A DNA stretch of 42,302 bases from an uncultured Eubacteriaceae bacterium. Its GTDB lineage: Bacteria > Bacillota > Clostridia > Peptostreptococcales > Anaerovoracaceae. Below the pieces are notes generated by a model. That model was not told the origin of the DNA. It did not search any database and saw only the letters and a program-made list of their open reading frames with translations. Every line of letters begins with the position of its first letter. Within the stretch, counting starts at the first letter, position 1. Positions 24,056-32,388 of this stretch are shown here, piece by piece. The stretch lies in contig CAIFEY010000028.1 in the NCBI GenBank assembly GCA_903789635.1, positions 1-42,302 on the forward strand. The letters run 5' to 3'. Made by a program: the position numbers and the translations under genes.

Positions 24056-26347
24056 ATGAGTAAAAAGAAAAATACACGCGCAATTCAGGGCCGCCTGGAC
24101 AAGACGAAGTCCGGAAACGGCTTCGTGGTTATGGAAGACGGAGACGACATTTTCATCGACCAGGAAAACATGAAGGGCGCGATGCACGGCGATCTGGTGC
24201 AGGTAGACCTGCTCCCGAGAGCCTTCTGGAACCGCCGCCCCGAGGGCCTGGTGGACCAGATCCTGAACCGTTCACAGGAAACCGTGATCGGCACCTACCG
24301 CCGCACCGGAAAGAACGGCATCGTCATCCCGGTCGCGAAGAACGACCGCGAGGGCGTATTCATCCGCGGACGCGCGAACGGCAGGGCCAAGGACGGCGAC
24401 AAGGTCATCGCACAGATCACCAGCTACCCTTCCCGCCCGGACCAGAACGCGGAGGGTAAGATCATCGACGTGATCGCGAAGAAGGGTGCCAAGGACGCCG
24501 AGATCAAGGCGCTGATCCGCGCGGCCGGACTGCAGGAGCAGTTCCCTGGCCCGTGCGAGGCGGAGGCCGCGGCCTGCGCCAAACAGGCACCGAGCGAGCA
24601 GGACCTGTCTAACAGGCGCGACCTCAGGGACGAGCTGATCCTGACGATCGACGGCGCGGACTCCAAAGACCTGGACGACGCCGTGTCCGTAACCCGCTTC
24701 CCGAACGGGAACTGGCTGCTCGGCGTCCACATCGCCGACGTCGCGGAGTACGTCAGGCCGAAGAGCCGCCTCGACAAGGAGGCGCGCAAGCGCGGAAACA
24801 GCGTCTACCTGCTGACCCGCGTCGTACCGATGCTGCCTAAGTCCCTGTCCAACGGCATCTGCTCCCTGTTCGAGGGTGCGGACCGCCTGACCCTCTCCTG
24901 TGAAATGGAGATCACCCCGGACGGCAGGATCGTCAACCACGACATCTTCCAGAGCATCATCCGCTCCAAGGCCCGCATGGTTTATGACGACGTATCCGAC
25001 ATGCTGGAGGACGGCGACCCTGCCCTCTCCGAGAAGTACTCGAACTACAACGACTGCGACATCCTGGGCGCACTGAAGGACATGGCCGAGCTCGCAAAGG
25101 CGCTGAACAGCCAGCGCATGGAGCACGGCAGCATCGACTTTGAGCACCAGGAGCCAGAGATCGTCCTGGATGAACAGGAGAACCCGATCGACGTCCCCCC
25201 GGCCGAGCGCCGCGTCGCGAACCGCCTGATCGAGGAGTTCATGCTCGCCGCAAACAAGACCGTCGCAGAACATTTCAGCCGCCTGAAGGTTCCGTTCGTC
25301 TACCGCGTGCACGAGCAGCCCGAGGCGACCAAGATCATGGAGATGAAGAACTTCCTCTCTTTCTTCGGCATCACGCTGCACACGAAGAACGACGACCTCG
25401 CCCCTTCCGAGCTCGGACGCATCCTGAAGCTCGCCGAGGGACAGCCGTACGAGAACATCGTCACGTCGGTCCTGCTGCGCTCGATGACCAAGGCCTACTA
25501 CAGCCCGGAATGCACCGGCCACTACGCCCTCGCCTTCCGCTACTACTGCCACTTCACCTCGCCGATCCGCCGCTACCCGGACCTGATGATCCACCGAGTG
25601 ATCAAGATGGTCCTGAACGGAAACAAGAACGAGCTGCGTAGGAGCGCATGGGCGGACGACGTGCTGAAGGTCTCCGAGCACTCGTCCGAGACCGAGCGCG
25701 CCGCACAGGAACTCGAGCGCGACGTCGACAAAATGAAGATGGCCCAGTACATGAAGAAGTTCATCGACGAAGAATTCGACGGCATCATCAGCGGCGTCAC
25801 CGAGTTCGGCATCTACGTCCAGCTCGCGAACACCGTAGAGGGCCTCGTCCCGATCTCCTCGATGAACGACGACTACTACAACTTCGAGGAAGGCCGCTAC
25901 CGCCTGATCGGCTCCCACACGAACAAGATCTACGCCTTAGGCGACAAAGTCAGAATCCGCGTCACCGACGCCCGCCCTGATGAGCGTCAGATCGACTTCC
26001 GCCTCGCGGACCCGGTCGACGATGATTTCAGAAGCGAAGACCGCTCTGATGCCGATGACGCCGGCGGCACGAACACGGGCAGCGGATCCGGCAGTTCCAG
26101 CAGGTCCAGCCAGTCCGGCAGATCCAGAAAATCCGGAAGATCCAACCGATCCGACCGTTCGAGTAAATCCAGCAGATCCAGCAGATCCGACAGATCGGGC
26201 AAGTCCGGAAGATCCGGCCGATCCAGCCGTTCTGACCATTCCAATCGCTCCGGCCATTCTAATCGGTCTAAGCGCTCCGGCCGCTTCGACGTGGACTACG
26301 GCCCGGGCGAATTCTTCGGTCCTGGCTTCCACAAACCGGGAAAATAA
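24056..26347 (+). CDS. rnr: Ribonuclease R with Arg/Ser-rich tail
   Basis: 3'-5' exoribonuclease RNase R, 763 residues from the ATG at 24056 (AAGGAG 4-9 bases upstream); the frame is open 57 codons further back, across the preceding terminator, which is unlikely to be translated. Cold-shock-like RNA-binding domains come first. The RNB catalytic domain carries DGADSKDLDDAVS near residue 200 and RRYPDLMIHR near 505. A C-terminal S1 domain spans about 572-650. The final ~85 residues are unusual: about 60 consist of Ser-x-Arg/Lys tripeptides (RSGKSGRSGRSSRSDHSNRS and similar), then FDVDYGPGEFFGPGF. RNase R usually ends in a Lys-rich tail that contacts RNA, so the RS tail may serve the same purpose. 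The encoding DNA is a 9-bp-periodic GATCC/AGATC repeat. Confidence 0.94.
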   Translation: MSKKKNTRAIQGRLDKTKSGNGFVVMEDGDDIFIDQENMKGAMHGDLVQVDLLPRAFWNRRPEGLVDQILNRSQETVIGTYRRTGKNGIVIPVAKNDREGVFIRGRANGRAKDGDKVIAQITSYPSRPDQNAEGKIIDVIAKKGAKDAEIKALIRAAGLQEQFPGPCEAEAAACAKQAPSEQDLSNRRDLRDELILTIDGADSKDLDDAVSVTRFPNGNWLLGVHIADVAEYVRPKSRLDKEARKRGNSVYLLTRVVPMLPKSLSNGICSLFEGADRLTLSCEMEITPDGRIVNHDIFQSIIRSKARMVYDDVSDMLEDGDPALSEKYSNYNDCDILGALKDMAELAKALNSQRMEHGSIDFEHQEPEIVLDEQENPIDVPPAERRVANRLIEEFMLAANKTVAEHFSRLKVPFVYRVHEQPEATKIMEMKNFLSFFGITLHTKNDDLAPSELGRILKLAEGQPYENIVTSVLLRSMTKAYYSPECTGHYALAFRYYCHFTSPIRRYPDLMIHRVIKMVLNGNKNELRRSAWADDVLKVSEHSSETERAAQELERDVDKMKMAQYMKKFIDEEFDGIISGVTEFGIYVQLANTVEGLVPISSMNDDYYNFEEGRYRLIGSHTNKIYALGDKVRIRVTDARPDERQIDFRLADPVDDDFRSEDRSDADDAGGTNTGSGSGSSSRSSQSGRSRKSGRSNRSDRSSKSSRSSRSDRSGKSGRSGRSSRSDHSNRSGHSNRSKRSGRFDVDYGPGEFFGPGFHKPGK

Positions 26348-26447
26348 CAAGGGTCCTGGTGTCACCCTCCCGCTGCCCATATGGCGTCGCGCATGCAGCC
26401 GCGATGCTGCAGTCGATGGCCGGAACGGATCGGCGCGGCGCCCTCCG

Positions 26448-27074
26448 TCATCCCGGCATACGGGACGAATCCGCGACGCGGCTTCCCGACGGCGCCGGCC
26501 TGCTGTACCCGCAGAGGAACGCCTCCTCGCGAACCCGGAAGATGCGCATCTTCAGCGCCCCGGCGTGCAGACCCTCCCCGGCCGCGATCTCCCAGGCGTG
26601 GCGGAGATACCCTTCCCCGTCCCCCTGGAGGTTTCCGGCCAGCATGTCGATGATGCTGCAGATCCCGTCGTGGAACTGGTTCATGGCGCAGATGTAGCTC
26701 TTCCTGTCGAGGCCCGCGCCCGTCCACGCGAGCGCGGCCTCCGGCGTCCTTCCCGCCCTTCGCCTGACAAAGACCAGGTCCGGGTGGATCAGATAGTCCC
26801 CGATGAACAGGAAGACGTCCTCCGCCCGCAGCATCCGGTCCAGGAGCGAGATCACGACATCGAGCGCCTCGCAGACGTCGAGCGGCCTGAAATCACGCAG
26901 GCTGACGTACCCTTCCGTCCGGAAGAGCCCGCAGACCCGCTCCTCGCCGTCCTCGCCGCGAATCCCCATGAATCTCACCGGCAGGAACAGCCCGGTGAAT
27001 CCCGTCTCCAGAATCTGCATGTGATAATTCTTGATATCTTCCTTTATATATTGAATCTCCAACCGTTCTTCCAT
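26448..27074 (-). CDS. DUF6382-type protein of the Tad locus, lacking an FHA domain
   Basis: A 208-residue cytosolic protein. Residues ~1-155 resemble the DUF6382 N-terminal domain found in Clostridial proteins encoded in Tad loci: an opening like IKNYHMQILETG, a FRPLDVCEALDVVISLLDRML helix region and a FLFIGDYLIHPDLVFVRR strand region. Relatives usually continue into a phosphothreonine-binding FHA domain after a linker; here the protein ends after about 50 more residues with no FHA motif. It is the last gene of the Tad operon, 61 bp after the TadE-like gene. Frame loss at the C-terminus is possible because the downstream DNA (26350-26447) is coding-like in composition, but I see no FHA remnant. 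Function unknown. Confidence 0.6.
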   Translation of the reverse strand: MEERLEIQYIKEDIKNYHMQILETGFTGLFLPVRFMGIRGEDGEERVCGLFRTEGYVSLRDFRPLDVCEALDVVISLLDRMLRAEDVFLFIGDYLIHPDLVFVRRRAGRTPEAALAWTGAGLDRKSYICAMNQFHDGICSIIDMLAGNLQGDGEGYLRHAWEIAAGEGLHAGALKMRIFRVREEAFLCGYSRPAPSGSRVADSSRMPG

Positions 27075-27134
27075 AATTAAACCCCTTTTTCGTCTTATAA
27101 TTTTATTTTTATACTGTTACATTATTATATCACT

Positions 27135-28058
27135 CTAACCGCCGCAGACCGTGCAGGGTGTGTAGCCGAGCTCCTCGGCGTGCGAACGGGTCGCCTGCTC
27201 GCACCAACGGTCGACCGAGCGGCAGTCGCCGTAATGGTACGCCTCCCCGTCCCGATCGAAGACGTACACCGGCGTCCCGATCGAGGCCGTCTTGGCGCTG
27301 CAGTTCGGGCACGGGTGGTACGACGATCGGACGTCCTCCGACAAAGGCACCATCCTGCAGGACGCCTTCACGTGCTGGCAGCTGCCCTGATGGTAACGGA
27401 CCCCATCCTCCGGGAAGATCCAGACCAGCGAGTCGTCGTCCTCGAAGCTCGACCTCGCGCTGCCGTCCCTGACCCTGCCCGTAAACGCGCGTCCGACGAC
27501 CGTCCCGCGGAACCTGATGTCGTCGAAGTTTCCGAGCGGGTCGTGCACACCGCCTTTTGCGCGGAAGCGAATCCGGATCAGGTCCTCGATGTTCCCGTGC
27601 GGGACGAGGTAGTCGTAGCTCTCGATGTAGAGGTGCTTGAGCGCGCTGCTCTCGCTGTGCGCCCTGGCCTCCAGCAGCACCGGCATCCGGCCGGGCGACT
27701 GATTCACCCTGCACAGCACGCCCTCCTGCCGGATCTCGTCGGCGGCGCACCAGACCACGTTCTCCCCCATCGCGATCACGGGAACGATCCCGATCAGCGC
27801 GATCGTCGCGAGGATGAACATCGGGACGATGATCGCCGCCTCCGTGATATAGCCGCCCTGTTTCGTACGGAGCTCCGCAGGCCGCAGTCTTCCCTGCCCA
27901 AGCTTTCCAAAGCAGGCACTGATACTGCGGAGCCCTTTCGCGGGCGCCGAAAGTATTCGCTTCCATAACAGCGGCAATGACGGCCGCCCGCCGCCCCGGC
28001 GGACATCAGGCGGGTGAACGTGGGATTTCCGGTATATTTTTTGTCTGCGGGGCCGCAT
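27135..28058 (-). CDS. Long TadE-like minor pseudopilin with C-terminal cysteine pairs
   Basis: 307 residues. A type IV prepilin-like site TKQG|GYITEAAIIVP is present after Gly68, with Glu at +5 and a following membrane helix (about 74-95). This fits TadE-type pseudopilins, but the leader of 68 residues is very long. The ~200-residue extracytoplasmic part ends in two zinc-ribbon-like pairs, CPNCSA near residue 255 and CTVCGG at the end, each with nearby His and Cys (HQGSCQHVKASC; HYGDCRSVDRWC). These cysteines could bind metal or form disulphides. I do not recognise a named family for the C-terminal part. It lies between the DUF5702 and DUF6382 genes; GAGGGTG precedes the start. Confidence 0.65.
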   Translation of the reverse strand: MRPRRQKIYRKSHVHPPDVRRGGGRPSLPLLWKRILSAPAKGLRSISACFGKLGQGRLRPAELRTKQGGYITEAAIIVPMFILATIALIGIVPVIAMGENVVWCAADEIRQEGVLCRVNQSPGRMPVLLEARAHSESSALKHLYIESYDYLVPHGNIEDLIRIRFRAKGGVHDPLGNFDDIRFRGTVVGRAFTGRVRDGSARSSFEDDDSLVWIFPEDGVRYHQGSCQHVKASCRMVPLSEDVRSSYHPCPNCSAKTASIGTPVYVFDRDGEAYHYGDCRSVDRWCEQATRSHAEELGYTPCTVCGG

Positions 28059-28107
28059 GATGGTTTCACCCTCTTTCTGTACATAATTTCCCTTATTTTC
28101 CTTCCTT

Positions 28108-29628
28108 TTATTTTCCTTCTTTCTGCGGGTAGTACTCGCGCCGGATCGTGATGTCGTTCGAATTGACCGTGAGGGTTGCCTGGATGCCGCAGTAGTGGTC
28201 GCGAAGCTGGAAGTCGCCGTACCAGCCGTACTGCAGGTTCAGCTGGATCAGGTCCATCATGCGCAGCACGCGGAGCTCTTCATCTGTCATAGCGACAAAA
28301 AACCGCAGATAATCCTGATAATCCTCACCCCGATCGGATCCCGTATCGATGTACGGCACCTTCTCACGAAAACTGAGTTCAGTGTCCGAATGATCATCAT
28401 GATCATTTTTTGTCTCCTTTCCTTTCCCTTTGCTGTCGCTGGTCTCCTGCGCCTGTTTCTTCTGCTTCGCAGACAGGATCGAGTCGAGGTCGACCGCCCA
28501 GGTTGCCGCGTCCTTTCGGAACGCCACCTTCTTCCCGTTGAGCAGGAGCTGGACGTCGTTGTGGCTCTCCGCGAGTGCCCATGCGGCCTGCAGGAGTTTG
28601 GCCGTGGCGGCGGCCGGAGGTCCCGGCGTCAAAATCTCCGCCAGCAGCGTCGTCTCCTCGACCATCTTGGGATCCTGCATGATGTACCAGAGGTTCATCG
28701 CCTCCCGGACCGCGAGGATCCTGAGCTTGACGCCCCTCAGGTTCTGCTTGTCGTCCGGGTGGCCGCAGATCACGTACTCCACCTCGTTGTCGAAGTAGCA
28801 GCAGTCCCGGCCGCGGTCGTCCACGTGATCCCGGAAGTGGGCAAAGAGATACTGGTCCAGGAAGAATTTATCCGTCCCCTTCTCGATGACGTCTCCGAGC
28901 GACTGCATCCCCTTGACCGTACGTTTCAGCCGGTCTGCGGAGAACCCGTCCGAGACGCCGCTCGACGGCAGCGTGCCCAGGACCGCCTGGTTCGCGATTC
29001 TGCCCGTACGCTCCGCACTCGGGTGCGGGGCGACATAATTGTCCCCGCCGGAGCTTATCGAATCCGAAACATCGGAAACGTCCGGATCGCCCGACCCTCC
29101 GGAACCGCCGGAGCCGGTTGACCCTTTGGAAGAGCCCGAGTCGCCTGACGGCAGCCTCGGAACAGCAGAATCGGATGAGGAACCTGCGCCTCCTCCTTTG
29201 CCGCCTTTAGACGCGAGATCCGCCCCCGCCGTGATCAGCCTCTTTCCCGCGACGAGCTTTCCGACGTGGACCATCTGCTTCTTCATCCGCTCCTCGCTCC
29301 CGAGCGAATACGGGTCCAGGAAGACCTTGCTTCCGCCGTACTCGATGTAGTTCTTCTCCTGGAAGCTCTCGTTCGCGTAGAAGTCAAGCCGCGCGCGGGT
29401 CTCCCTGCTGGAGCCGTAGAAGCCGAAGATGTGGTACTGCTGCTGAAGAGGGAGGTCGTACTCCGCCAAAACCGACTCGCACCAGAGCCCGCCGAGCGCG
29501 TTCGCGCAGCTCGCCGTGCCGGTCCGCTTGGCCATCGTGACGAAGGCAAAGATCAGCGTCACCAGGGAAACGAAGAACAGCATGACGAACACTGTGACGG
29601 ATCCCTTCCTATTTCTGAACATACGCAC
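28108..29628 (-). CDS. DUF5702-type Tad locus membrane-anchored protein
   Basis: 506 residues. The N-terminus RNRKGSVTVFVMLFFVSLVTL looks like a pseudopilin or TadG-like anchor, with Gly9 and a membrane helix at about 10-32, but it lacks Glu at +5 (Phe instead). The large extracytoplasmic part resembles the DUF5702 family found in Clostridial Tad loci. It contains an early LPLQQQYHIFGFYGSS motif and a Gly/Ser/Asp-rich segment at about 150-200 that is likely a flexible linker. The gene overlaps the end of tadE by 20 bases, indicating translational coupling. Likely a minor pilus or surface component; the exact role is unknown. Confidence 0.7.
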   Translation of the reverse strand: MRMFRNRKGSVTVFVMLFFVSLVTLIFAFVTMAKRTGTASCANALGGLWCESVLAEYDLPLQQQYHIFGFYGSSRETRARLDFYANESFQEKNYIEYGGSKVFLDPYSLGSEERMKKQMVHVGKLVAGKRLITAGADLASKGGKGGGAGSSSDSAVPRLPSGDSGSSKGSTGSGGSGGSGDPDVSDVSDSISSGGDNYVAPHPSAERTGRIANQAVLGTLPSSGVSDGFSADRLKRTVKGMQSLGDVIEKGTDKFFLDQYLFAHFRDHVDDRGRDCCYFDNEVEYVICGHPDDKQNLRGVKLRILAVREAMNLWYIMQDPKMVEETTLLAEILTPGPPAAATAKLLQAAWALAESHNDVQLLLNGKKVAFRKDAATWAVDLDSILSAKQKKQAQETSDSKGKGKETKNDHDDHSDTELSFREKVPYIDTGSDRGEDYQDYLRFFVAMTDEELRVLRMMDLIQLNLQYGWYGDFQLRDHYCGIQATLTVNSNDITIRREYYPQKEGK

Positions 29629-29986
29629 TCACTTCCTCCCCGACCAGGATCGCGTCCGCCGGGCGCAGCAGGTACAGCCTTCCCCGGCTCTCGTGCCGCA
29701 TCCCGATCGAGGTGATTCCGCGCATCGTCCGCTCCGTGGTCTCCGACGTCTTCGTGATCTTGTATACACCGGTGAATGTCTCCTGGCGCGTCAAAAGCTC
29801 CTTGTGCACGCCGATCTGCGTCTGCAGGCAGGCGTAGAAGTAGATCAGGAGCAGGATCATGCTCAGGATCACGAGGATGACCAGCGGCAGCACGATCGAT
29901 GCCTCTACAATCTCCTCGCCCCTCTTGTTCAGGATTTTCGGCATTTTGCCACGCATAAACCGCGCCATTCCCTTCCGTTCGAACAT
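29609..29986 (-). CDS. tadE: TadE-family pseudopilin
   Basis: 125 residues. The motif NKRG|EEIVEASIVLPLVIL gives a prepilin cleavage site after Gly23 with Glu at +5, followed by a ~22-residue membrane helix, as in TadE minor pseudopilins. The mature extracytoplasmic part is about 75 residues. The ribosome-binding site GGAGGAGG lies 8 bases before the start. Downstream overlap of 20 bases with the DUF5702 gene. It would need a prepilin peptidase (TadV/CpaA type) that is not encoded in this window. Confidence 0.8.
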   Translation of the reverse strand: MFERKGMARFMRGKMPKILNKRGEEIVEASIVLPLVILVILSMILLLIYFYACLQTQIGVHKELLTRQETFTGVYKITKTSETTERTMRGITSIGMRHESRGRLYLLRPADAILVGEEVSAYVQK

Positions 29987-30036
29987 AGTGAAATCCTCCT
30001 CCCGATGCCTGTTCTTACCGCCTTAATCCCTGGAAT

Positions 30037-30222
30037 TTAACCGTTCAGCGTCTTGAACGTCTTGTTGATGAACGCTGTGATCTGCTCGTCAAAGATGATT
30101 CCCAAAGCGACGGCAAGCGCAATCAGAATCGCGACCTGGACCATCTCCATTCCCTGCTTATTGTTCGATTCCCGCAGGAATTCCTGAATCTTGAGTTTGA
30201 GCAAAAGAAGTCTCATATACAT
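30037..30222 (-). CDS. flp: Flp-type major pilin precursor
   Basis: 61 residues from the ATG at 30222 (AAAGGA 8 bases upstream); a longer open frame reaching 30291 has no ribosome-binding site. A basic leader of 24 residues ends NNKQG, followed by the hydrophobic stretch MEMVQVAILIALAVALGIIF and a short tail. This fits Flp1-like pilins of Gram-positive Tad systems. The residue at +5 after the predicted cut (Gly24/Met25) is Gln29 rather than the usual Glu, with a Glu at +2 instead. Pilin subunits are normally the most abundant product, and 190 bp of partly AT-rich DNA upstream could hold its own promoter. Confidence 0.8.
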   Translation of the reverse strand: MYMRLLLLKLKIQEFLRESNNKQGMEMVQVAILIALAVALGIIFDEQITAFINKTFKTLNG

Positions 30223-30412
30223 GTTTTCTGTCCTTTCTTGCTGTTCGCGGAGGCATGCGGTTCCGGCCGGCTTTGCCGCGCGCGGATGCACGCCTCGCGT
30301 GATTACATTGTTTATCGAATATTATCAATACTGTTTAGAAATAATAAATTGGCGAATATTTCTGCGACAAGCCGCGCCGCCGAGCCATCAACGCCGTCGA
30401 CACCGTCATCTG

Positions 30413-31621
30413 CTACATCTGAAGCGCGGCCGGTGCCGCGGTCACGGTGATCAGCACGAGCAGCAGCAGAGCCAAAGGCACCGCGAGGCGAGTCTCCGCG
30501 AGCTTTCCTCGCTTTTCCGCCGCGCCCTTGCGCTCCTCCCAGAGGCGGCTTCGCTCCTTCTCCAGGATCTCCAGTATGTCCGTACCGCGGATCTGATTCG
30601 CAGCGACCGTCTCCGCGAAGCGGCTGAAGTTCTCGTTCTTCTCCTCCTCGGCGATGTCGGACAGCACGCGCATCAGGCTCCTTTTGCTGTTCTCCGCGCG
30701 CGTCTGCACGCGCAGGATCAGGCCGTAGAAATACCCGTTTCGCTCCTGCCGGCGGTAGCCGTCCGCGATCATCTGAAACGCGTCGTGGAACACGAGGCCG
30801 CAGTTCAGCAGCAGGATCAGCTGGTCGTTGAACGCCGGAAGCGCGCGAGAGATCGACTCCCTCCTCTCCTTCTCCTCACGCTTCAGCTTGTCTTTGTCCT
30901 GAATGTAGAGGAAGGCGCAGAGCAGCGGCCCCATCGCGAGCAGGAGCAGGAACTCGTAGCTGGACTTCTTCTTCCACGTCATCACGGTTCCGTCCGCCAT
31001 GCGCGATGGGAGCGAGACCTTCCTGGTCCCCGCCGTCTCCGCGTCGCGAACCGCCTGCTGGATCGCACGCCTCAGCTCCTCCTTCGGGTCCTGCTTCTCC
31101 TCAACGCGGACGCTCCCGTCCCCCTCCAGCACGACCGTCACGTCCTTCTTCACGCTGCGCCGGCCCTTCTTCGCCTCGACGGACAGCGGAAACGACGCCT
31201 GCTCACTCTTCTTTTCCCGCAGAAGCCCCGAAACCAGCCCGTCGCCGCCGACGATGTACTTCTCCGCCGACGTCATTCCCTTGCCGACCTGCATCCCCGC
31301 CAGCAGGATCGCCGCGGCCAGCAGCAGGCAGACATACTGGAAATTTTTTCCCCTTTTCAGGAACGCCTGCACCTCCGCCGCCTTCTGATCGGCGATCTCT
31401 GACAGGTCGCTCTCCTCCCAAAATTGCCGCAGCCCCTCCAAATGTTTGAATCTGAGCCGGTCCCTCGGCCTGCGCGGTTCCTTCTGTTCTCTTCGGCTGC
31501 TCTGTTCATTGTCTGCGCTGTATTCGCCGTCTCTGCTGTATTTGCTGCGATCGTCGTGATCGTTCCGGCCGGCCTTTTTCCCGGTCCGTTTTCTCTTTCC
31601 CGACAAAATTTCCCCGTGCAT
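30413..31621 (-). CDS. tadC: TadC-like pilus assembly membrane protein
   Basis: Type II secretion F-domain platform protein, 402 residues from the ATG at 31621, which has AAGGAGGTG 7 bases upstream; an earlier in-frame Met lacks one. The first ~95 residues are highly charged (Arg/Lys/Asp/Glu). A membrane helix (YVCLLLAAAILLAGM) follows, then a ~110-residue extracytoplasmic segment, a second helix (FLLLLAMGPLLCAFLYI), the cytoplasmic F domain (ALPAFNDQLILLLNCGL...RGTDILEILEKE) and a last helix at the C-terminus. The extracytoplasmic insert is longer than I expect in TadC. It pairs with TadB to form the inner-membrane platform for Flp export. Confidence 0.78.
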   Translation of the reverse strand: MHGEILSGKRKRTGKKAGRNDHDDRSKYSRDGEYSADNEQSSRREQKEPRRPRDRLRFKHLEGLRQFWEESDLSEIADQKAAEVQAFLKRGKNFQYVCLLLAAAILLAGMQVGKGMTSAEKYIVGGDGLVSGLLREKKSEQASFPLSVEAKKGRRSVKKDVTVVLEGDGSVRVEEKQDPKEELRRAIQQAVRDAETAGTRKVSLPSRMADGTVMTWKKKSSYEFLLLLAMGPLLCAFLYIQDKDKLKREEKERRESISRALPAFNDQLILLLNCGLVFHDAFQMIADGYRRQERNGYFYGLILRVQTRAENSKRSLMRVLSDIAEEEKNENFSRFAETVAANQIRGTDILEILEKERSRLWEERKGAAEKRGKLAETRLAVPLALLLLVLITVTAAPAALQM

Positions 31622-31644
31622 TTCTTCACCTCCTTTTCTGCCGC

Positions 31645-32388
31645 CTAGACGGCGATGTCCGTAATCCGGTCGATTAGCCGGTACGCGGCCGCGGCCATCA
31701 GCAGACATACGGTCATGGTGATCCTCCCCGCAAGACTTGTATACAAAACCGCGATGTACTCGGGCGAGACCAGCCTCAGGAACAGGATGACCAGTGCCGG
31801 CATAACGGTAATTATTTTCCCTTCATATTGTTTCTGTGCGATCATCAGCTCGATGTCCTGTTCGATTTTAATTTTGTCCTGCAGGACGGATGCGCATTTT
31901 CTTACCGAACTGCAGAAGTCTCCGCCCGCTGTACGCGAACCCTGAAACACCTGAACGAGGTCCTGCGCGTCCTCCAGATCCGCCCGCGCCGCGAACCAGC
32001 GCAGCGCCTCCAGGTCCGTCATGCCGGCCAGGTCCATCTGCGTGCGCATCTCGCGGACCGCGAGGATGATCGGCTGACCCTCGTCGTAGACGTTCAGCAG
32101 CTCCTTCTCGACCTCGCCCAGTGCCTCCCGCATGTGGCGCCCGGTCTCCATCGAAGACGCGAGGCACCGCAGGAAGTCCTGAAACTGCCTGCGCAGGATT
32201 TTTTTCTGCCTCCTGCACAGGAACTCGGCCGCGAGCTTTTCTGCCGGCTTGAGCAGAAACGGGACCAGCAGGAGGGGCAGCAGACTGCTGTAGAACAGCA
32301 GCCCGACCAGCAGGATGAACACGGCGAGCAGGGTTATCGTCCTGCACCGTTCGGCCTTTGTCAGCTGAAAATCAGAGTAATCCCTCAT
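31645..32388 (-). CDS. tadB: TadB-like pilus assembly membrane protein
   Basis: 247 residues, type II secretion F family. Two N-terminal membrane helices (about 18-45), a cytoplasmic F domain with FLRCLASSMETGRHMREAL and AGGDFCSSVRKCASVL, and two C-terminal helices. Shorter than many TadB proteins because the N-terminal extension is minimal. It overlaps the end of tadA by 17 bases and is followed by tadC after 23 bp, so the three are probably translationally coupled. Confidence 0.8.
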   Translation of the reverse strand: MRDYSDFQLTKAERCRTITLLAVFILLVGLLFYSSLLPLLLVPFLLKPAEKLAAEFLCRRQKKILRRQFQDFLRCLASSMETGRHMREALGEVEKELLNVYDEGQPIILAVREMRTQMDLAGMTDLEALRWFAARADLEDAQDLVQVFQGSRTAGGDFCSSVRKCASVLQDKIKIEQDIELMIAQKQYEGKIITVMPALVILFLRLVSPEYIAVLYTSLAGRITMTVCLLMAAAAYRLIDRITDIAV

